Part shown: positions 1-7,715 of the stretch, piece by piece
Layout: each line of letters begins with the position of its first letter
Position numbering within the stretch: position 1 is the stretch's first letter
Source of the DNA: Hepatocystis sp. ex Piliocolobus tephrosceles
Lineage: Eukaryota > Apicomplexa > Aconoidasida > Haemosporida > Plasmodiidae
NCBI GenBank assembly: GCA_902459845.2
Contig: CABPSV020000617.1
Location: 1-12,182, forward strand
Length of the DNA: 12,182 bases
Reading direction: 5' to 3'
Notes under the pieces: generated by a model
Database searches by the model: none
Seen by the model: only the letters and a program-made list of their open reading frames with translations
Told to the model about the DNA's origin: nothing
Position numbers and translations under genes: made by a program

Positions 1-88
1 TTTATTATATTTTATAAACAACTAATTTTTTATTTCTTTCCTTTTTTTTAACTCAGTAAAGTTGTATATTTTTTATGAATTGAAAAAA

Positions 89-122
<34 letters not shown>

Positions 123-415
123 TAAAGAATATATAAAAAGAGTATAAAAGTAGGTCAAATTAGCTTAAACATGCGTGTGATGAAACATGTTATATACCTA
201 AATTGAATTACTGATTTTAATTAATCTGTATGGATATACGCGCATAGTTAGTGTATAATAATGCATACACTTCAAAATGGTAAAAGGGTAAAAAACAAAA
301 AATGGAGATAAAATAAAGCTAAGCAATTATTTTGTATGACCAATTGCTTTATATATTTGTTTAAATATATGTAACTACGGTTCTATGTAAATAAATGAAT
401 TTGTAGTTTTCGTTA

Positions 416-445
416 GGATTGGATTGGATTGGATTGGATTGGATT
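416..445 (+). repeat. (GGATT)6 pentanucleotide microsatellite
   Basis: Six perfect head-to-tail copies of GGATT lie in a background with very little G+C. The G-rich strand is the plus strand, the sense strand of METAP2. Six GG pairs separated by three-base ATT loops fit the spacing for a two-tetrad G-quadruplex. It is not the Plasmodium telomere repeat (GGGTTYA). Confidence 0.95.
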
Positions 446-460
446 AGTTTGGTTCCAATT

Positions 461-507
<47 letters not shown>

Positions 508-663
508 GTATATTGTTTTTATAAAAAGCAACAACTCAGAGTATTTATTGCTTTGTAACATTACGCTTTCGTAAATGTTGTTAATGTATACAAATGGAAA
601 TATAAAATTTAAAAATATTTCATTTAAATAATAAAAATAATAGAATAAAAAGGTGAATAAAAA

Positions 664-822
664 ATGAACAGATGAATAAACAAATGAACAAACAAATGAA
701 CAAAAAATGAACAAAAAATGAACAAAAAATGAACAAAAAATGAACAAAAAATGAACAAAAAATGAACAAAAAATGAATATATGAATAAACAAATGAACAA
801 AAATGAACAAAAAATGAGTAAA
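664..822. repeat. 11-bp minisatellite ATGAACAAAAA with phased A-tracts
   Basis: Seven exact 11-bp units run from 696 to 772, with ATG beginning at 696, 707, 718, 729, 740, 751 and 762. Diverged units (ATGAATAAAC, ATGAACAAAC and similar) flank them on both sides. Each unit carries an A5-A6 tract, so the tracts recur nearly once per helical turn, the classical arrangement for intrinsically bent DNA. Since 11 is not a multiple of 3, and no frame gives a plausible protein, coding is unlikely. Confidence 0.93.
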
Positions 823-955
823 CAAATTGTTATAACATCTTGAAACTATGTACTGTTGCATATAAATATATATTAAAAATGTTATGTTGGTATTCAACCA
901 AAGGGGATACAATAAATATACATATATATATTTGTTCATATATACATTTTTTAAG

Positions 956-960
<5 letters not shown>

Positions 961-1013
<53 letters not shown>

Positions 1014-1054
1014 ATGCAAAAAAAAAAAAAAAGCGTAACAGAGTAATGGGGTTG

Positions 1055-1090
<36 letters not shown>
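961..1090. repeat. Long poly(dA) tracts (A50 and A36)
   Basis: A perfect 50-base A run (961-1010) is followed by GTTATGC, a 12-base A run and a short mixed spacer, then a 36-base A run (1055-1090). Such poly(dA:dT) tracts are common in Plasmodium intergenic DNA and disfavour nucleosomes. The exact lengths may be affected by polymerase slippage or assembly. Confidence 0.9.
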
Positions 1091-1091
<1 letters not shown>

Positions 1092-1401
1092 AAAAAAAGC
1101 TTATTCATTTTTACATATAGTTAATCACATATATACATAATTATACCCATTTATACACAGTCAACTATAATTGTACTGATAATAACAAAAGTCGAGGTAG
1201 GTAGAAAAAAAAAAAAAAAGAAAAAAAAGAAAAAAAAAGCAACATTAAAAAAACAATACAGATATAGATGTAGTTATGATATAAAAATACGACATTATAC
1301 GCATGCATTGAACGAGCGATGTAGTACTATAATATAAGTAAAATTAAAACTTATACATAAAAAAAAAAAAAAATAATAAAAAAATTGAAGCATTTTACAA
1401 G

Positions 1402-1404
<3 letters not shown>

Positions 1405-1434
<30 letters not shown>
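1405..1434. repeat. (AT)n microsatellite, METAP2 upstream
   Basis: An uninterrupted AT dinucleotide run of about 15 copies lies roughly 300 bp before the METAP2 start. It is likely polymorphic in length. No function is apparent. Confidence 0.85.
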
Positions 1435-1437
<3 letters not shown>

Positions 1438-1697
1438 TTAATAAATATTCTTAAGAAGCTTTAATTTTTTATTCTTTATTATTCTTATCTATATAAGGAA
1501 ATAATTGAGCATATTCGTGAATAAATAATTAAGCTAAAAAAAAAAAAAAAAAAAAAAAATTAAAAAACAGGATAAACTTGTTTTATAAATGACAAAAAAA
1601 CTAAAATAAATATAATAAACTTCAAGCTCAACAGTTTTTTATTGTACGCATAATTTTTAAGTAGTAGCACGTAATATTGTATATGTTTATATATACT

Positions 1698-1742
1698 ATG
1701 GTGTATATTTTTATTGATAATTTGAGAAATAAAAAAAAATGA
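1698..1742 (+). promoter_or_regulatory. uORF whose stop overlaps the METAP2 start (AUGA)
   Basis: An upstream ORF begins with ATG at 1698 in strong initiation context (A at -3, G at +4). It encodes 14 residues ([14 protein letters not shown]) and ends with TGA at 1740-1742. The METAP2 ATG occupies 1739-1741, so the two ORFs share the ATGA tetranucleotide, with METAP2 in a different frame. An A9 run directly precedes the overlap. In eukaryotes such a uORF usually lowers downstream translation or makes it depend on leaky scanning or termination-reinitiation. Whether mature mRNA contains the uORF depends on the transcription start, which is unknown, but it is only 41 bases upstream and so probably is included. 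Confidence 0.7.
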
Positions 1743-3601
1743 ACAAAAACAAAGAGAGTATGAAAAATGGTAAAACTCCTGCAAATAAAAAGGATAATGA
1801 AAAAGCAAAAATTAACAAAAGCGACAAAAAAGTTGGTAAGGACAATATGAATAAAAATTCCCAACATGCAAAGCATGATAACAAGAATGAACCACAAAAT
1901 GAAAGTAAAAGAGAAGATGTAGTAATTAATAATGAAAAGGATGAAAATAATAGTATCACACAAAAGGAAAATAAAGAAACTAATAATTTGCATACTGCAA
2001 CAGAGGATAACAAAAAAAACAGTGACAAGAAAAATACCAATAATAGTAACAATAAAAATAATATTAAAGAAGGTGAAAGCAGTAACAAGACTACTAACAA
2101 AACCAATAACAAGACTACTAATAAGACTACGGATAAGACTACGGATAAGACTACTAATAAGACTACTAATAAGACTACTAACAAGAATACTAACAAGACT
2201 AGTAACAAAAACACCAATGTTAATTCCAATGACGATGCTAACAAAAAAAATAAGAATAAAAAAAAAAAAAAAACAGATAAGCTCGATTTAATACTAAGCC
2301 AATACAAAAATGATATCAGTAAAGATTTACGAAATGTTAAGCAAGTGGAAGTAAAACAGAAAATGGAAACAAGTGATAATAGAATTGATTTTAATTTAGA
2401 TGAAATTAAAAAAATAAAAAAAAATATAATATTGAAAGAACATATAATGGAAGAACAAAATAATAGTCATATAAGATTATTAAAAAATTGGCCACGTGTA
2501 GAAAATAGTATTCAAACAAATCCACCTACAATACCAATTGAATTAGTTTTTCAAGAAAATAATTATCCATGTGGTCAAATATTAGATTATAAACACGTTT
2601 TAAGTGGTCAATCATTACAAGAAAAAAAAGAATTAGAAAAAATAAATCTCGATTATTACGATGATTTAAGAAAAGCTGCAGAATGTCATAGACAAGTTCG
2701 AAAATATATACAATCCTATGTAAAACCTGGTAGAAAAATGATAGATATAGTACAAGAAACAGAAAAAAAAACAAAAGAATTAATATTATCACATAAATTA
2801 AAATGTGGTTGGGGGTTTCCAACAGGATGCTCATTAAATCATTGTGCAGCACATTATACACCCAATTATGGAGATGAAACAGTTTTAAAATATGATGATG
2901 TGTGTAAATTGGATTTCGGTGTACATGTGAATGGCTGTATAATTGATTGTGCATTTACCATAGCATTTAATGAAAAATATGATAATCTAATTAAAGCAAC
3001 ACAAGATGGTACAAATACAGGAATAAAGGAAGCAGGTATAGATGCTAGAATGTGTGAAATAGGGGAAGCTATACAAGAAGCTATCGAATCTTATGAAATA
3101 GAATTAAATCAAAAGATTTATAAAATTAAACCTATATCCAATTTAAGAGGACATTCAATTAATAGATATAAAATACATGGTAGTAAATGTGTACCTATTG
3201 TAAAACAAAAAGAAAAAAATGAAATAATGGAAGAAGGTGAATTATTTGCAATTGAGACTTTTGCATCAACAGGGAAAGGTTATGTAGTACATGAAAATGA
3301 ATGCTCTCATTTTATGAAAAATGTAGATAAACAATCTGTTCCTATTAGATTAAATTCAGCTAAAAGTTTATTGAAAACTATAAATGAAAGTTTTGATACT
3401 TTACCCTTTTGTCATAGGTGGTTGGATGATTTAGGCCAAAAAAGACATTTTATGCCTCTAAAAAACTTAATAGATTTAAATATTATTGAACCTTATCCTC
3501 CTTTATGTGATATAAAAAATTCGTTTACTTCTCAAATGGAGCATACCATTTTGTTAAGACCGACATGTAAAGAAGTGTTATCAAGAGGACCAGACTATTA
3601 A
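1739..3601 (+). CDS. METAP2: Methionine aminopeptidase 2 (type II, M24 family)
   Basis: This cytosolic dimetal protease removes the initiator methionine from nascent proteins. The 620-residue product is longer than human MetAP2 (478) because of a low-complexity N-terminus of about 200 residues rich in Asn, Lys and Thr, with NKTT repeats at residues 116-160 and a Lys run near 173-178. Lys-rich N-termini also occur in other eukaryotic MetAP2 proteins. The catalytic core starts near residue 250. All metal ligands are present by alignment to human: D392, D403, H472, E506 and E601 (human D251, D262, H331, E364, E459). H372 in AAHYTPN matches human H231, the residue modified by fumagillin. The type II helical insert lies roughly at 517-579, and the C-terminus ([11 protein letters not shown]) is near-identical to the family. 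An in-frame TAA at 1730-1732 makes ATG 1739 the first possible start. The gene is a single exon and converges with TIM17. A uORF overlaps the start. Confidence 0.97.
   Translation: MNKNKESMKNGKTPANKKDNEKAKINKSDKKVGKDNMNKNSQHAKHDNKNEPQNESKREDVVINNEKDENNSITQKENKETNNLHTATEDNKKNSDKKNTNNSNNKNNIKEGESSNKTTNKTNNKTTNKTTDKTTDKTTNKTTNKTTNKNTNKTSNKNTNVNSNDDANKKNKNKKKKKTDKLDLILSQYKNDISKDLRNVKQVEVKQKMETSDNRIDFNLDEIKKIKKNIILKEHIMEEQNNSHIRLLKNWPRVENSIQTNPPTIPIELVFQENNYPCGQILDYKHVLSGQSLQEKKELEKINLDYYDDLRKAAECHRQVRKYIQSYVKPGRKMIDIVQETEKKTKELILSHKLKCGWGFPTGCSLNHCAAHYTPNYGDETVLKYDDVCKLDFGVHVNGCIIDCAFTIAFNEKYDNLIKATQDGTNTGIKEAGIDARMCEIGEAIQEAIESYEIELNQKIYKIKPISNLRGHSINRYKIHGSKCVPIVKQKEKNEIMEEGELFAIETFASTGKGYVVHENECSHFMKNVDKQSVPIRLNSAKSLLKTINESFDTLPFCHRWLDDLGQKRHFMPLKNLIDLNIIEPYPPLCDIKNSFTSQMEHTILLRPTCKEVLSRGPDY
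2084..2218 (+). repeat. In-frame 12-bp coding repeat (NKTT)n in METAP2
   Basis: The degenerate 12-bp unit AATAAGACTACT recurs about eleven times and encodes NKTT with variants NKTN, DKTT, NKNT and NKTS. The period is a multiple of three, so copy gain or loss keeps the frame. Several adjacent units are identical at the DNA level (for example two consecutive ATAAGACTACGG units), which points to recent slippage or unequal exchange. It lies in the disordered N-terminal extension, away from the catalytic core. Confidence 0.92.
2258..2273 (+). repeat. A16 run inside the METAP2 coding sequence
   Basis: Sixteen consecutive A bases encode a Lys5 run within NKKKKKTD, just before the sequence becomes less repetitive. 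Poly-A runs of this length cause stalling or slippage in most eukaryotes, but Plasmodium coding sequences tolerate them (established knowledge). The frame continues correctly into the conserved catalytic domain, so it is not a frameshift in this sequence. Confidence 0.9.
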
Positions 3602-3804
3602 CAAATTTGTATATTGCACAATTGTACAACTTGTGTAATCACTTTTTCGGTAAATAAACATAATGTTATAAACTTACCATAATTTTATCTATATTTTTAC
3701 GGACATACATGTTCATTTATAGTAGGTATATATTTACATCATAATCATATAAAAATGTATTGATATGATATCATTTTGTTTTACTTTTTTTTGCCTTGTT
3801 TTGC

Positions 3805-3806
<2 letters not shown>

Positions 3807-3861
<55 letters not shown>
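3807..3861. repeat. T55 homopolymer
   Basis: This is an uninterrupted run of 55 T bases about 205 bp downstream of the METAP2 stop codon, and the longest homopolymer in the window. Read on the minus strand it is poly(A). Its length should be treated with caution because of sequencing slippage. Confidence 0.9.
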
Positions 3862-3915
3862 CTTGCACTAGCCATATGTCGCTATGTACATAGGTACATG
3901 TAAAAACATTACATG

Positions 3916-3918
<3 letters not shown>

Positions 3919-3957
<39 letters not shown>

Positions 3958-4033
3958 TAAACATGTGGTCATTTGTTCGTGCAAGTGTTGTATATTTAAT
4001 CATATTTATAAGGGTACATATAATTGTGTATTA

Positions 4034-4079
<46 letters not shown>
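3919..4079. repeat. Two (AT)n microsatellites in the METAP2-TIM17 interval
   Basis: Runs of alternating AT at about 3919-3952 and 4041-4079 are separated by roughly 90 bp of mixed sequence. They are self-complementary and could extrude as cruciforms, but this is ordinary for the genome type. Confidence 0.85.
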
Positions 4080-4080
<1 letters not shown>

Positions 4081-4372
4081 CTGAAGCAAAATTTAAATAC
4101 ATAATTTTATGTCTGTTTAACTAAATGTTTGCATTGAGCAAGCTTAAATCCACACCGCATTTGTAAACATAATTACTAAACAAAAAATCTTTCATTTAGT
4201 ACATTTTGTAACTTTATTCATTATAAACTTTGTTAAAAAAAAAAAAAATAATAAAAAGTGAAATAAAATTTTAATTACAAAATGATAAAGATATTTATAT
4301 ATTTGTTTTTTTTTATTTTTTTTTTTCTTTTGGATAATTTTAATTATTTAAAAAATTCGTAATATTATGTGA

Positions 4373-4373
<1 letters not shown>

Positions 4374-4418
<45 letters not shown>

Positions 4419-4436
4419 AATAAATAAATAAATAAA
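4374..4436. repeat. A43 tract followed by (TAAA)5
   Basis: A 43-base A run (4374-4416) passes directly into five TAAA units and then two TGAA units. The tetranucleotide array has the form expected from point mutation and expansion at the edge of a poly(A) tract. Confidence 0.88.
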
Positions 4437-4959
4437 TGAATGAAAATAGAAGCAAAAAAAGAAGCAAGAACAAAAGTAAAAGTGTATATATGATAATACA
4501 TTAGTGTATAACAATATACCAATGAAGTATAATACAAATAAATATACATCGTTATAATTGAAAATAAAACAAACATTATAAATTTAGATATATATTTTTT
4601 TTTTTTAAAAAGTAAAACATGAGCGATGAAAAACGTCCATAATATATATATATATATATATATATGTGTATATACGTACATAAATAAAAGTCTAATGTAA
4701 ACATGAAGTAATATAATTTAAAAAATAAGCGATTAATTTTAAGTAAAACACATTTTTGTGTAAAACATGTTTTTATGTAAAATAAAAAAATGTACTGTTA
4801 AAATAAGTAACATATTTACATGTATATAGCTACATATGACCAAATTTAAATTTCTAACAGTTTTTATATATTATTTAAAAAAATAAAACAAAAAGGTCTT
4901 AAAACAAAAAAATTTATGTATATATGCATGAATATAAATAACAAATATTTTCTTAAATA

Positions 4960-5466
4960 TTATATAGGAACATTATTATTTACTGCTTTTTTTAAATCAT
5001 TTCTTTTTTCGAATTCCATTTGTTGTTGGAATTGTTGTCTAGGTGTTGGCGTAGTTTTACGTGTTAATACCATAGAAACTACTTCTATAATCGCTAATAA
5101 AACACCACCAACAATTGCATTTCTTGAAGCGGATCTCCATCCCCCTCGCATAGCTAAAACACCACCTGTACAAAAGCCACTTCCAATAGCATTCCAATGA
5201 TCTTCCTTTTTTCTTAAATATTGAAAAGTACAATCAAAACAACTGAAAGTTCCACCCCATACAGCAAAATTTCCACCCAAAATAGGAGCTCTCATACGAC
5301 TACTATATAAAGCACCACTTAACATATCCCCTTTAGGACTATTCCTTGCTCCTTTTAAAAAATGCCATATATATCCACCTACACAACCCATACCAAATGC
5401 TCCACCCATGTCTTCTATTATTCGATCAGGACATGGTTCTCTTGCTAAATCTCTTTCTTGTAACAT
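4960..5466 (-). CDS. TIM17: Mitochondrial inner-membrane translocase subunit TIM17
   Basis: TIM17 is a core subunit of the TIM23 complex that imports presequence-bearing proteins across, or into, the inner mitochondrial membrane. The 168-residue product is a normal family length (yeast 158, human 171). Characteristic blocks in order are AREPCPDRIIEDMGGAFGMG (residues 8-27), KGARNSPKG (38-46), RAPILGGNFAVWGGTFSCFD (59-78), the KEDHWNAIGSG block (87-97) and a final membrane segment ending in LLAIIEVVSMVLTR (123-136). Four Gly-rich hydrophobic segments fit the Tim17/22/23 fold. Cys12 and Cys79 are 67 residues apart, the same spacing as the regulatory disulfide pair of yeast Tim17 (C10-C77). The short soluble N-terminus matches homologues and supports this start. 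A minus-strand pyrimidine tract and CAG lie just before the ATG, so a 5' UTR intron is possible. The gene diverges from MAM33. Confidence 0.97.
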   Translation of the reverse strand: MLQERDLAREPCPDRIIEDMGGAFGMGCVGGYIWHFLKGARNSPKGDMLSGALYSSRMRAPILGGNFAVWGGTFSCFDCTFQYLRKKEDHWNAIGSGFCTGGVLAMRGGWRSASRNAIVGGVLLAIIEVVSMVLTRKTTPTPRQQFQQQMEFEKRNDLKKAVNNNVPI

Positions 5467-6100
5467 TTCTGAAGCTTGTCAATAGTGAAAAGAAAAACAA
5501 TAAAAAAAAAAAAAAATAAAAAAAAAAAAAAATAAAAAAAAAAATTGTATAGATTAATAGACACACATACACATGCATATGTATATATGTATTGTGTAAT
5601 CTTTATTATCATAACATATGTAATTATTTGATCTAACATATATAAAAGTAAAAAAATCAACTTTTTATAATTGTATATTTTTATATAAAATATATTTGTA
5701 ACAGTATACAGGGATCTATTGTTACCTTAAAGTTATCCTTCCTTACAGAAATAGTGTGTTGTTTCTTTTAAATAACTATTTTTGAACATATGAATTTTAA
5801 AATTTTCTTATAAAATTATTTTTCGTAAGTAAAAAAAGAAAAGGCAGTAATAGCAGTAATCGTAGTAGTAGTATTAGTAATGGTATTACTACTGTATCAT
5901 TAGATAAATATATTGTATAAAAATTAATAGTATATATACATTAAAAATAAAGTAGTTATTTTATATATATATATATATAATTTGCCGAATATGTAAAATA
6001 CTAAACAAAGTTTTATAACTTGTTCATTTTGGTAATTTCAATCATTCAAGCAAAAAAAAAAAAAAAAAAATAATAATAATAAATAAAATAAAATAAAATA

Positions 6101-6129
6101 AACTTAAGTTTAAACTTTAACTTAAACTT
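6101..6129. repeat. Nested inverted repeats
   Basis: AACTTAAGTT (6101-6110) and AAGTTTAAACTT (6106-6117) are perfect overlapping palindromes. AAGTTTAA (6106-6113) also pairs with TTAAACTT (6122-6129) across an 8-base loop. The cluster can adopt several alternative hairpins. No known binding site is recognised. Confidence 0.7.
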
Positions 6130-6552
6130 TTAGTCTATGACATTATTTTTTAAGATTTAAGCTTGATTTTCTTCATATTTATGTTTATATATGCATATTG
6201 TAAGGTTCCCTTTTTTATAAATTTTCCTTAAATATTTGTTCTTAAAAAAAAAAAAAAAATAGTATTTAAATATCAAATGTAAGAAATATAATTTTATGAT
6301 GAATATCTTCACATGATAAATAAATGACATTCATTTTGATCATTTAGAGAATCCTATAATAAACAAATAACAGCTCATTGTGAATTTTATATCATTTTTT
6401 TTTTTCACTACGTTCGTCTGCTCGCTTGTTCTTTTACTTTATTTTTCTCTTTATTTATTTTTTTTTGTTTTATCCTTCAGAAGTAGGTGTTTAATATAAT
6501 TATATAAGAATGTCACGAAAACAATTCAAAATATAATATTTTGGTATTTGAG

Positions 6553-6600
<48 letters not shown>
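6553..6600. repeat. A48 homopolymer
   Basis: A 48-base uninterrupted A run lies near the middle of the divergent TIM17-MAM33 region. It is a likely nucleosome-disfavouring element. Confidence 0.9.
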
Positions 6601-6604
<4 letters not shown>

Positions 6605-6895
6605 CATAAATAAAAACGTTATTTTTATTTGTAATACCCCTAAAATGTTTCTTAATTCTCTTTATTATATTGAAACAATTATATCTACAAGATATTTCTT
6701 GATTAATTATATAATTAATGCGTATATTAATTTTATAATATATATGCTTTTGGTGTTATTATTTTTGTATATATTAATAAACATTTGGCCAAAGCGTTTT
6801 AGAGTTAATTTTTTTTAAAGCTTTAATTAGTAATTTACTGTTTATAAAAAAAAAAAAATCATTATACATTGAGCTATACATATGCATTCATATTT

Positions 6896-6900
<5 letters not shown>

Positions 6901-6939
<39 letters not shown>
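6901..6939. repeat. (TA)n microsatellite in the divergent region
   Basis: About 19 uninterrupted TA dinucleotides. It is likely to vary in length between isolates. Confidence 0.88.
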
Positions 6940-6943
<4 letters not shown>

Positions 6944-7222
6944 ATATGATAGGAGTACGTTAATAAATATTTATATCTTTTTATTAGCTAATAAAAAGTG
7001 TTTTTACAAATTATAAAAATATATGTTAATTTAAAAAAAAAAAAATATTGTAGCTGACTTCTTTAAAACTTATAAAACAATCCGATTTGAATGTAGATTC
7101 AATATTTATATACATATGTTAGCAAATGCGCTTAGCCAACATTTTCATAAGAGCATATAAGTGAGAACAGGTAGCTAGTACTTAAGCACAATTGTAAATT
7201 CGTATATATATATATATAATAT

Positions 7223-7224
<2 letters not shown>

Positions 7225-7272
<48 letters not shown>
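7225..7272. repeat. T48 homopolymer upstream of MAM33
   Basis: A 48-base T run follows an imperfect (TA)n stretch, about 440 bp before the MAM33 start codon. With the A48 at 6553-6600 it brackets a 620-bp segment in inverted orientation. Confidence 0.9.
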
Positions 7273-7274
<2 letters not shown>

Positions 7275-7715
7275 TCATATCGTTTTATATTTAAATTGGA
7301 GATTAACATAAAATATATTTTATATATACAAATAATTACTAACAAAAACAAATGTTATCAAATAAAAGGAAAATTTACTTTTTAATAATATTTATTGCAT
7401 ATATAAATAAAATAAGAAATTGCTTGAATCATTACTTCTTTTTTAAACATCAGTTCCAACATTTTAAGAGAAAAAATTAATTATCCAATTAAAAAAAAAA
7501 TAACATGTTCAACATTTGTTACATTGCATTGCATTAATGTATAAAAGTTTTTTTTAAATTATATATGTAAATTTACATTTTTTTTTTTATTTTCAAATAA
7601 CAACTTTTTATTTTTTAGCTAAAATCTTTTAAAAGAAGTTTAAAAAAAATTATTACTGATTTGTATACATATATACATATTTATATACATATATAATTTA
7701 TATTTTTTGAAAAAA

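Larger units (their letters stand above)
1..1738. other. Intergenic region upstream of METAP2
   Basis: No supportable protein-coding gene is seen in this 1.7-kb stretch. It is dominated by A/T homopolymers and (TA)n, and apparent ORFs encode only poly-Lys, poly-Phe or Tyr-Ile runs read from simple repeats. Embedded are a short pairing element at 171-245, a GGATT array at 416-445, an 11-bp minisatellite at 664-822, A50 and A36 tracts at 961-1010 and 1055-1090, and a CpG-containing island around 1288-1330. The last several hundred bases probably include the METAP2 promoter and 5' leader. No transcription start can be placed from sequence alone. Confidence 0.8.
3602..4959. other. Convergent intergenic region between METAP2 and TIM17
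   Basis: Both flanking genes end here, so the region should contain two opposing 3' UTRs. It holds a T55 run (3807-3861), two (AT)n arrays (about 3919-3952 and 4041-4079), an A43 run (4374-4416) followed by a TAAA array, and a further (AT)n around 4641-4665. A short island of higher GC lies near 4135-4170. No ORF resembles a protein, and no conventional RNA gene is recognised. Confidence 0.8.
5467..7715. other. Divergent intergenic/promoter region TIM17-MAM33
   Basis: This 2.25-kb stretch separates two genes transcribed in opposite directions and must hold both promoters and both 5' leaders. It contains poly(A) runs beside the TIM17 start (read as poly-T in its leader), a GTA-rich stretch at 5844-5893, nested palindromes at 6101-6129, a pyrimidine-rich tract ending in a splice-acceptor-like CAG at 6480, A48 at 6553-6600, (TA)n at 6901-6939, a less AT-rich island at 7080-7202 and T48 at 7225-7272. 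No ORF of substance is present. The 95 or so bases before each start codon lack ATG on the respective sense strand, which fits clean leaders. Confidence 0.8.

Noticed and set aside
416..445. GGATT array as an interstitial telomere repeat
   Set aside because: Plasmodium telomeres are GGGTTYA heptamers; the unit length and sequence do not match.
460..939. Minus-strand 159-codon ORF rich in Phe, His and Ile
   Set aside because: It is produced by the 11-bp minisatellite and a (TA)n run read as codons; the repeated FVHFLFIFCS pattern follows the DNA repeat and there is no protein-like composition.
830..1120. Poly-Lys ORF on the plus strand and poly-Phe ORF on the minus strand
   Set aside because: Both are translations of the A50 and A36 homopolymers.
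1711..2307. Antisense Leu/Val-rich 198-codon ORF resembling a membrane protein
   Set aside because: It is the reverse complement of the METAP2 NKTT repeat and Lys-rich region; the opposite strand carries a clearly conserved gene.
2526..2954. Antisense ORF within the METAP2 catalytic domain
   Set aside because: It overlaps conserved MetAP2 coding sequence, has no recognisable features, and fits a chance open frame in AT-biased codons.
7081..7202. Less AT-rich island upstream of MAM33 considered as a non-coding RNA gene
   Set aside because: Only a weak 6-bp hairpin around 7119-7141 was found, with no Pol III boxes or snoRNA/tRNA features; it may simply be promoter or leader sequence.
7707..7715. 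Extension of MAM33 to an upstream TTG start
   Set aside because: Nuclear genes of this lineage initiate at ATG; ATG at 7716 is preceded by a typical A-rich context.
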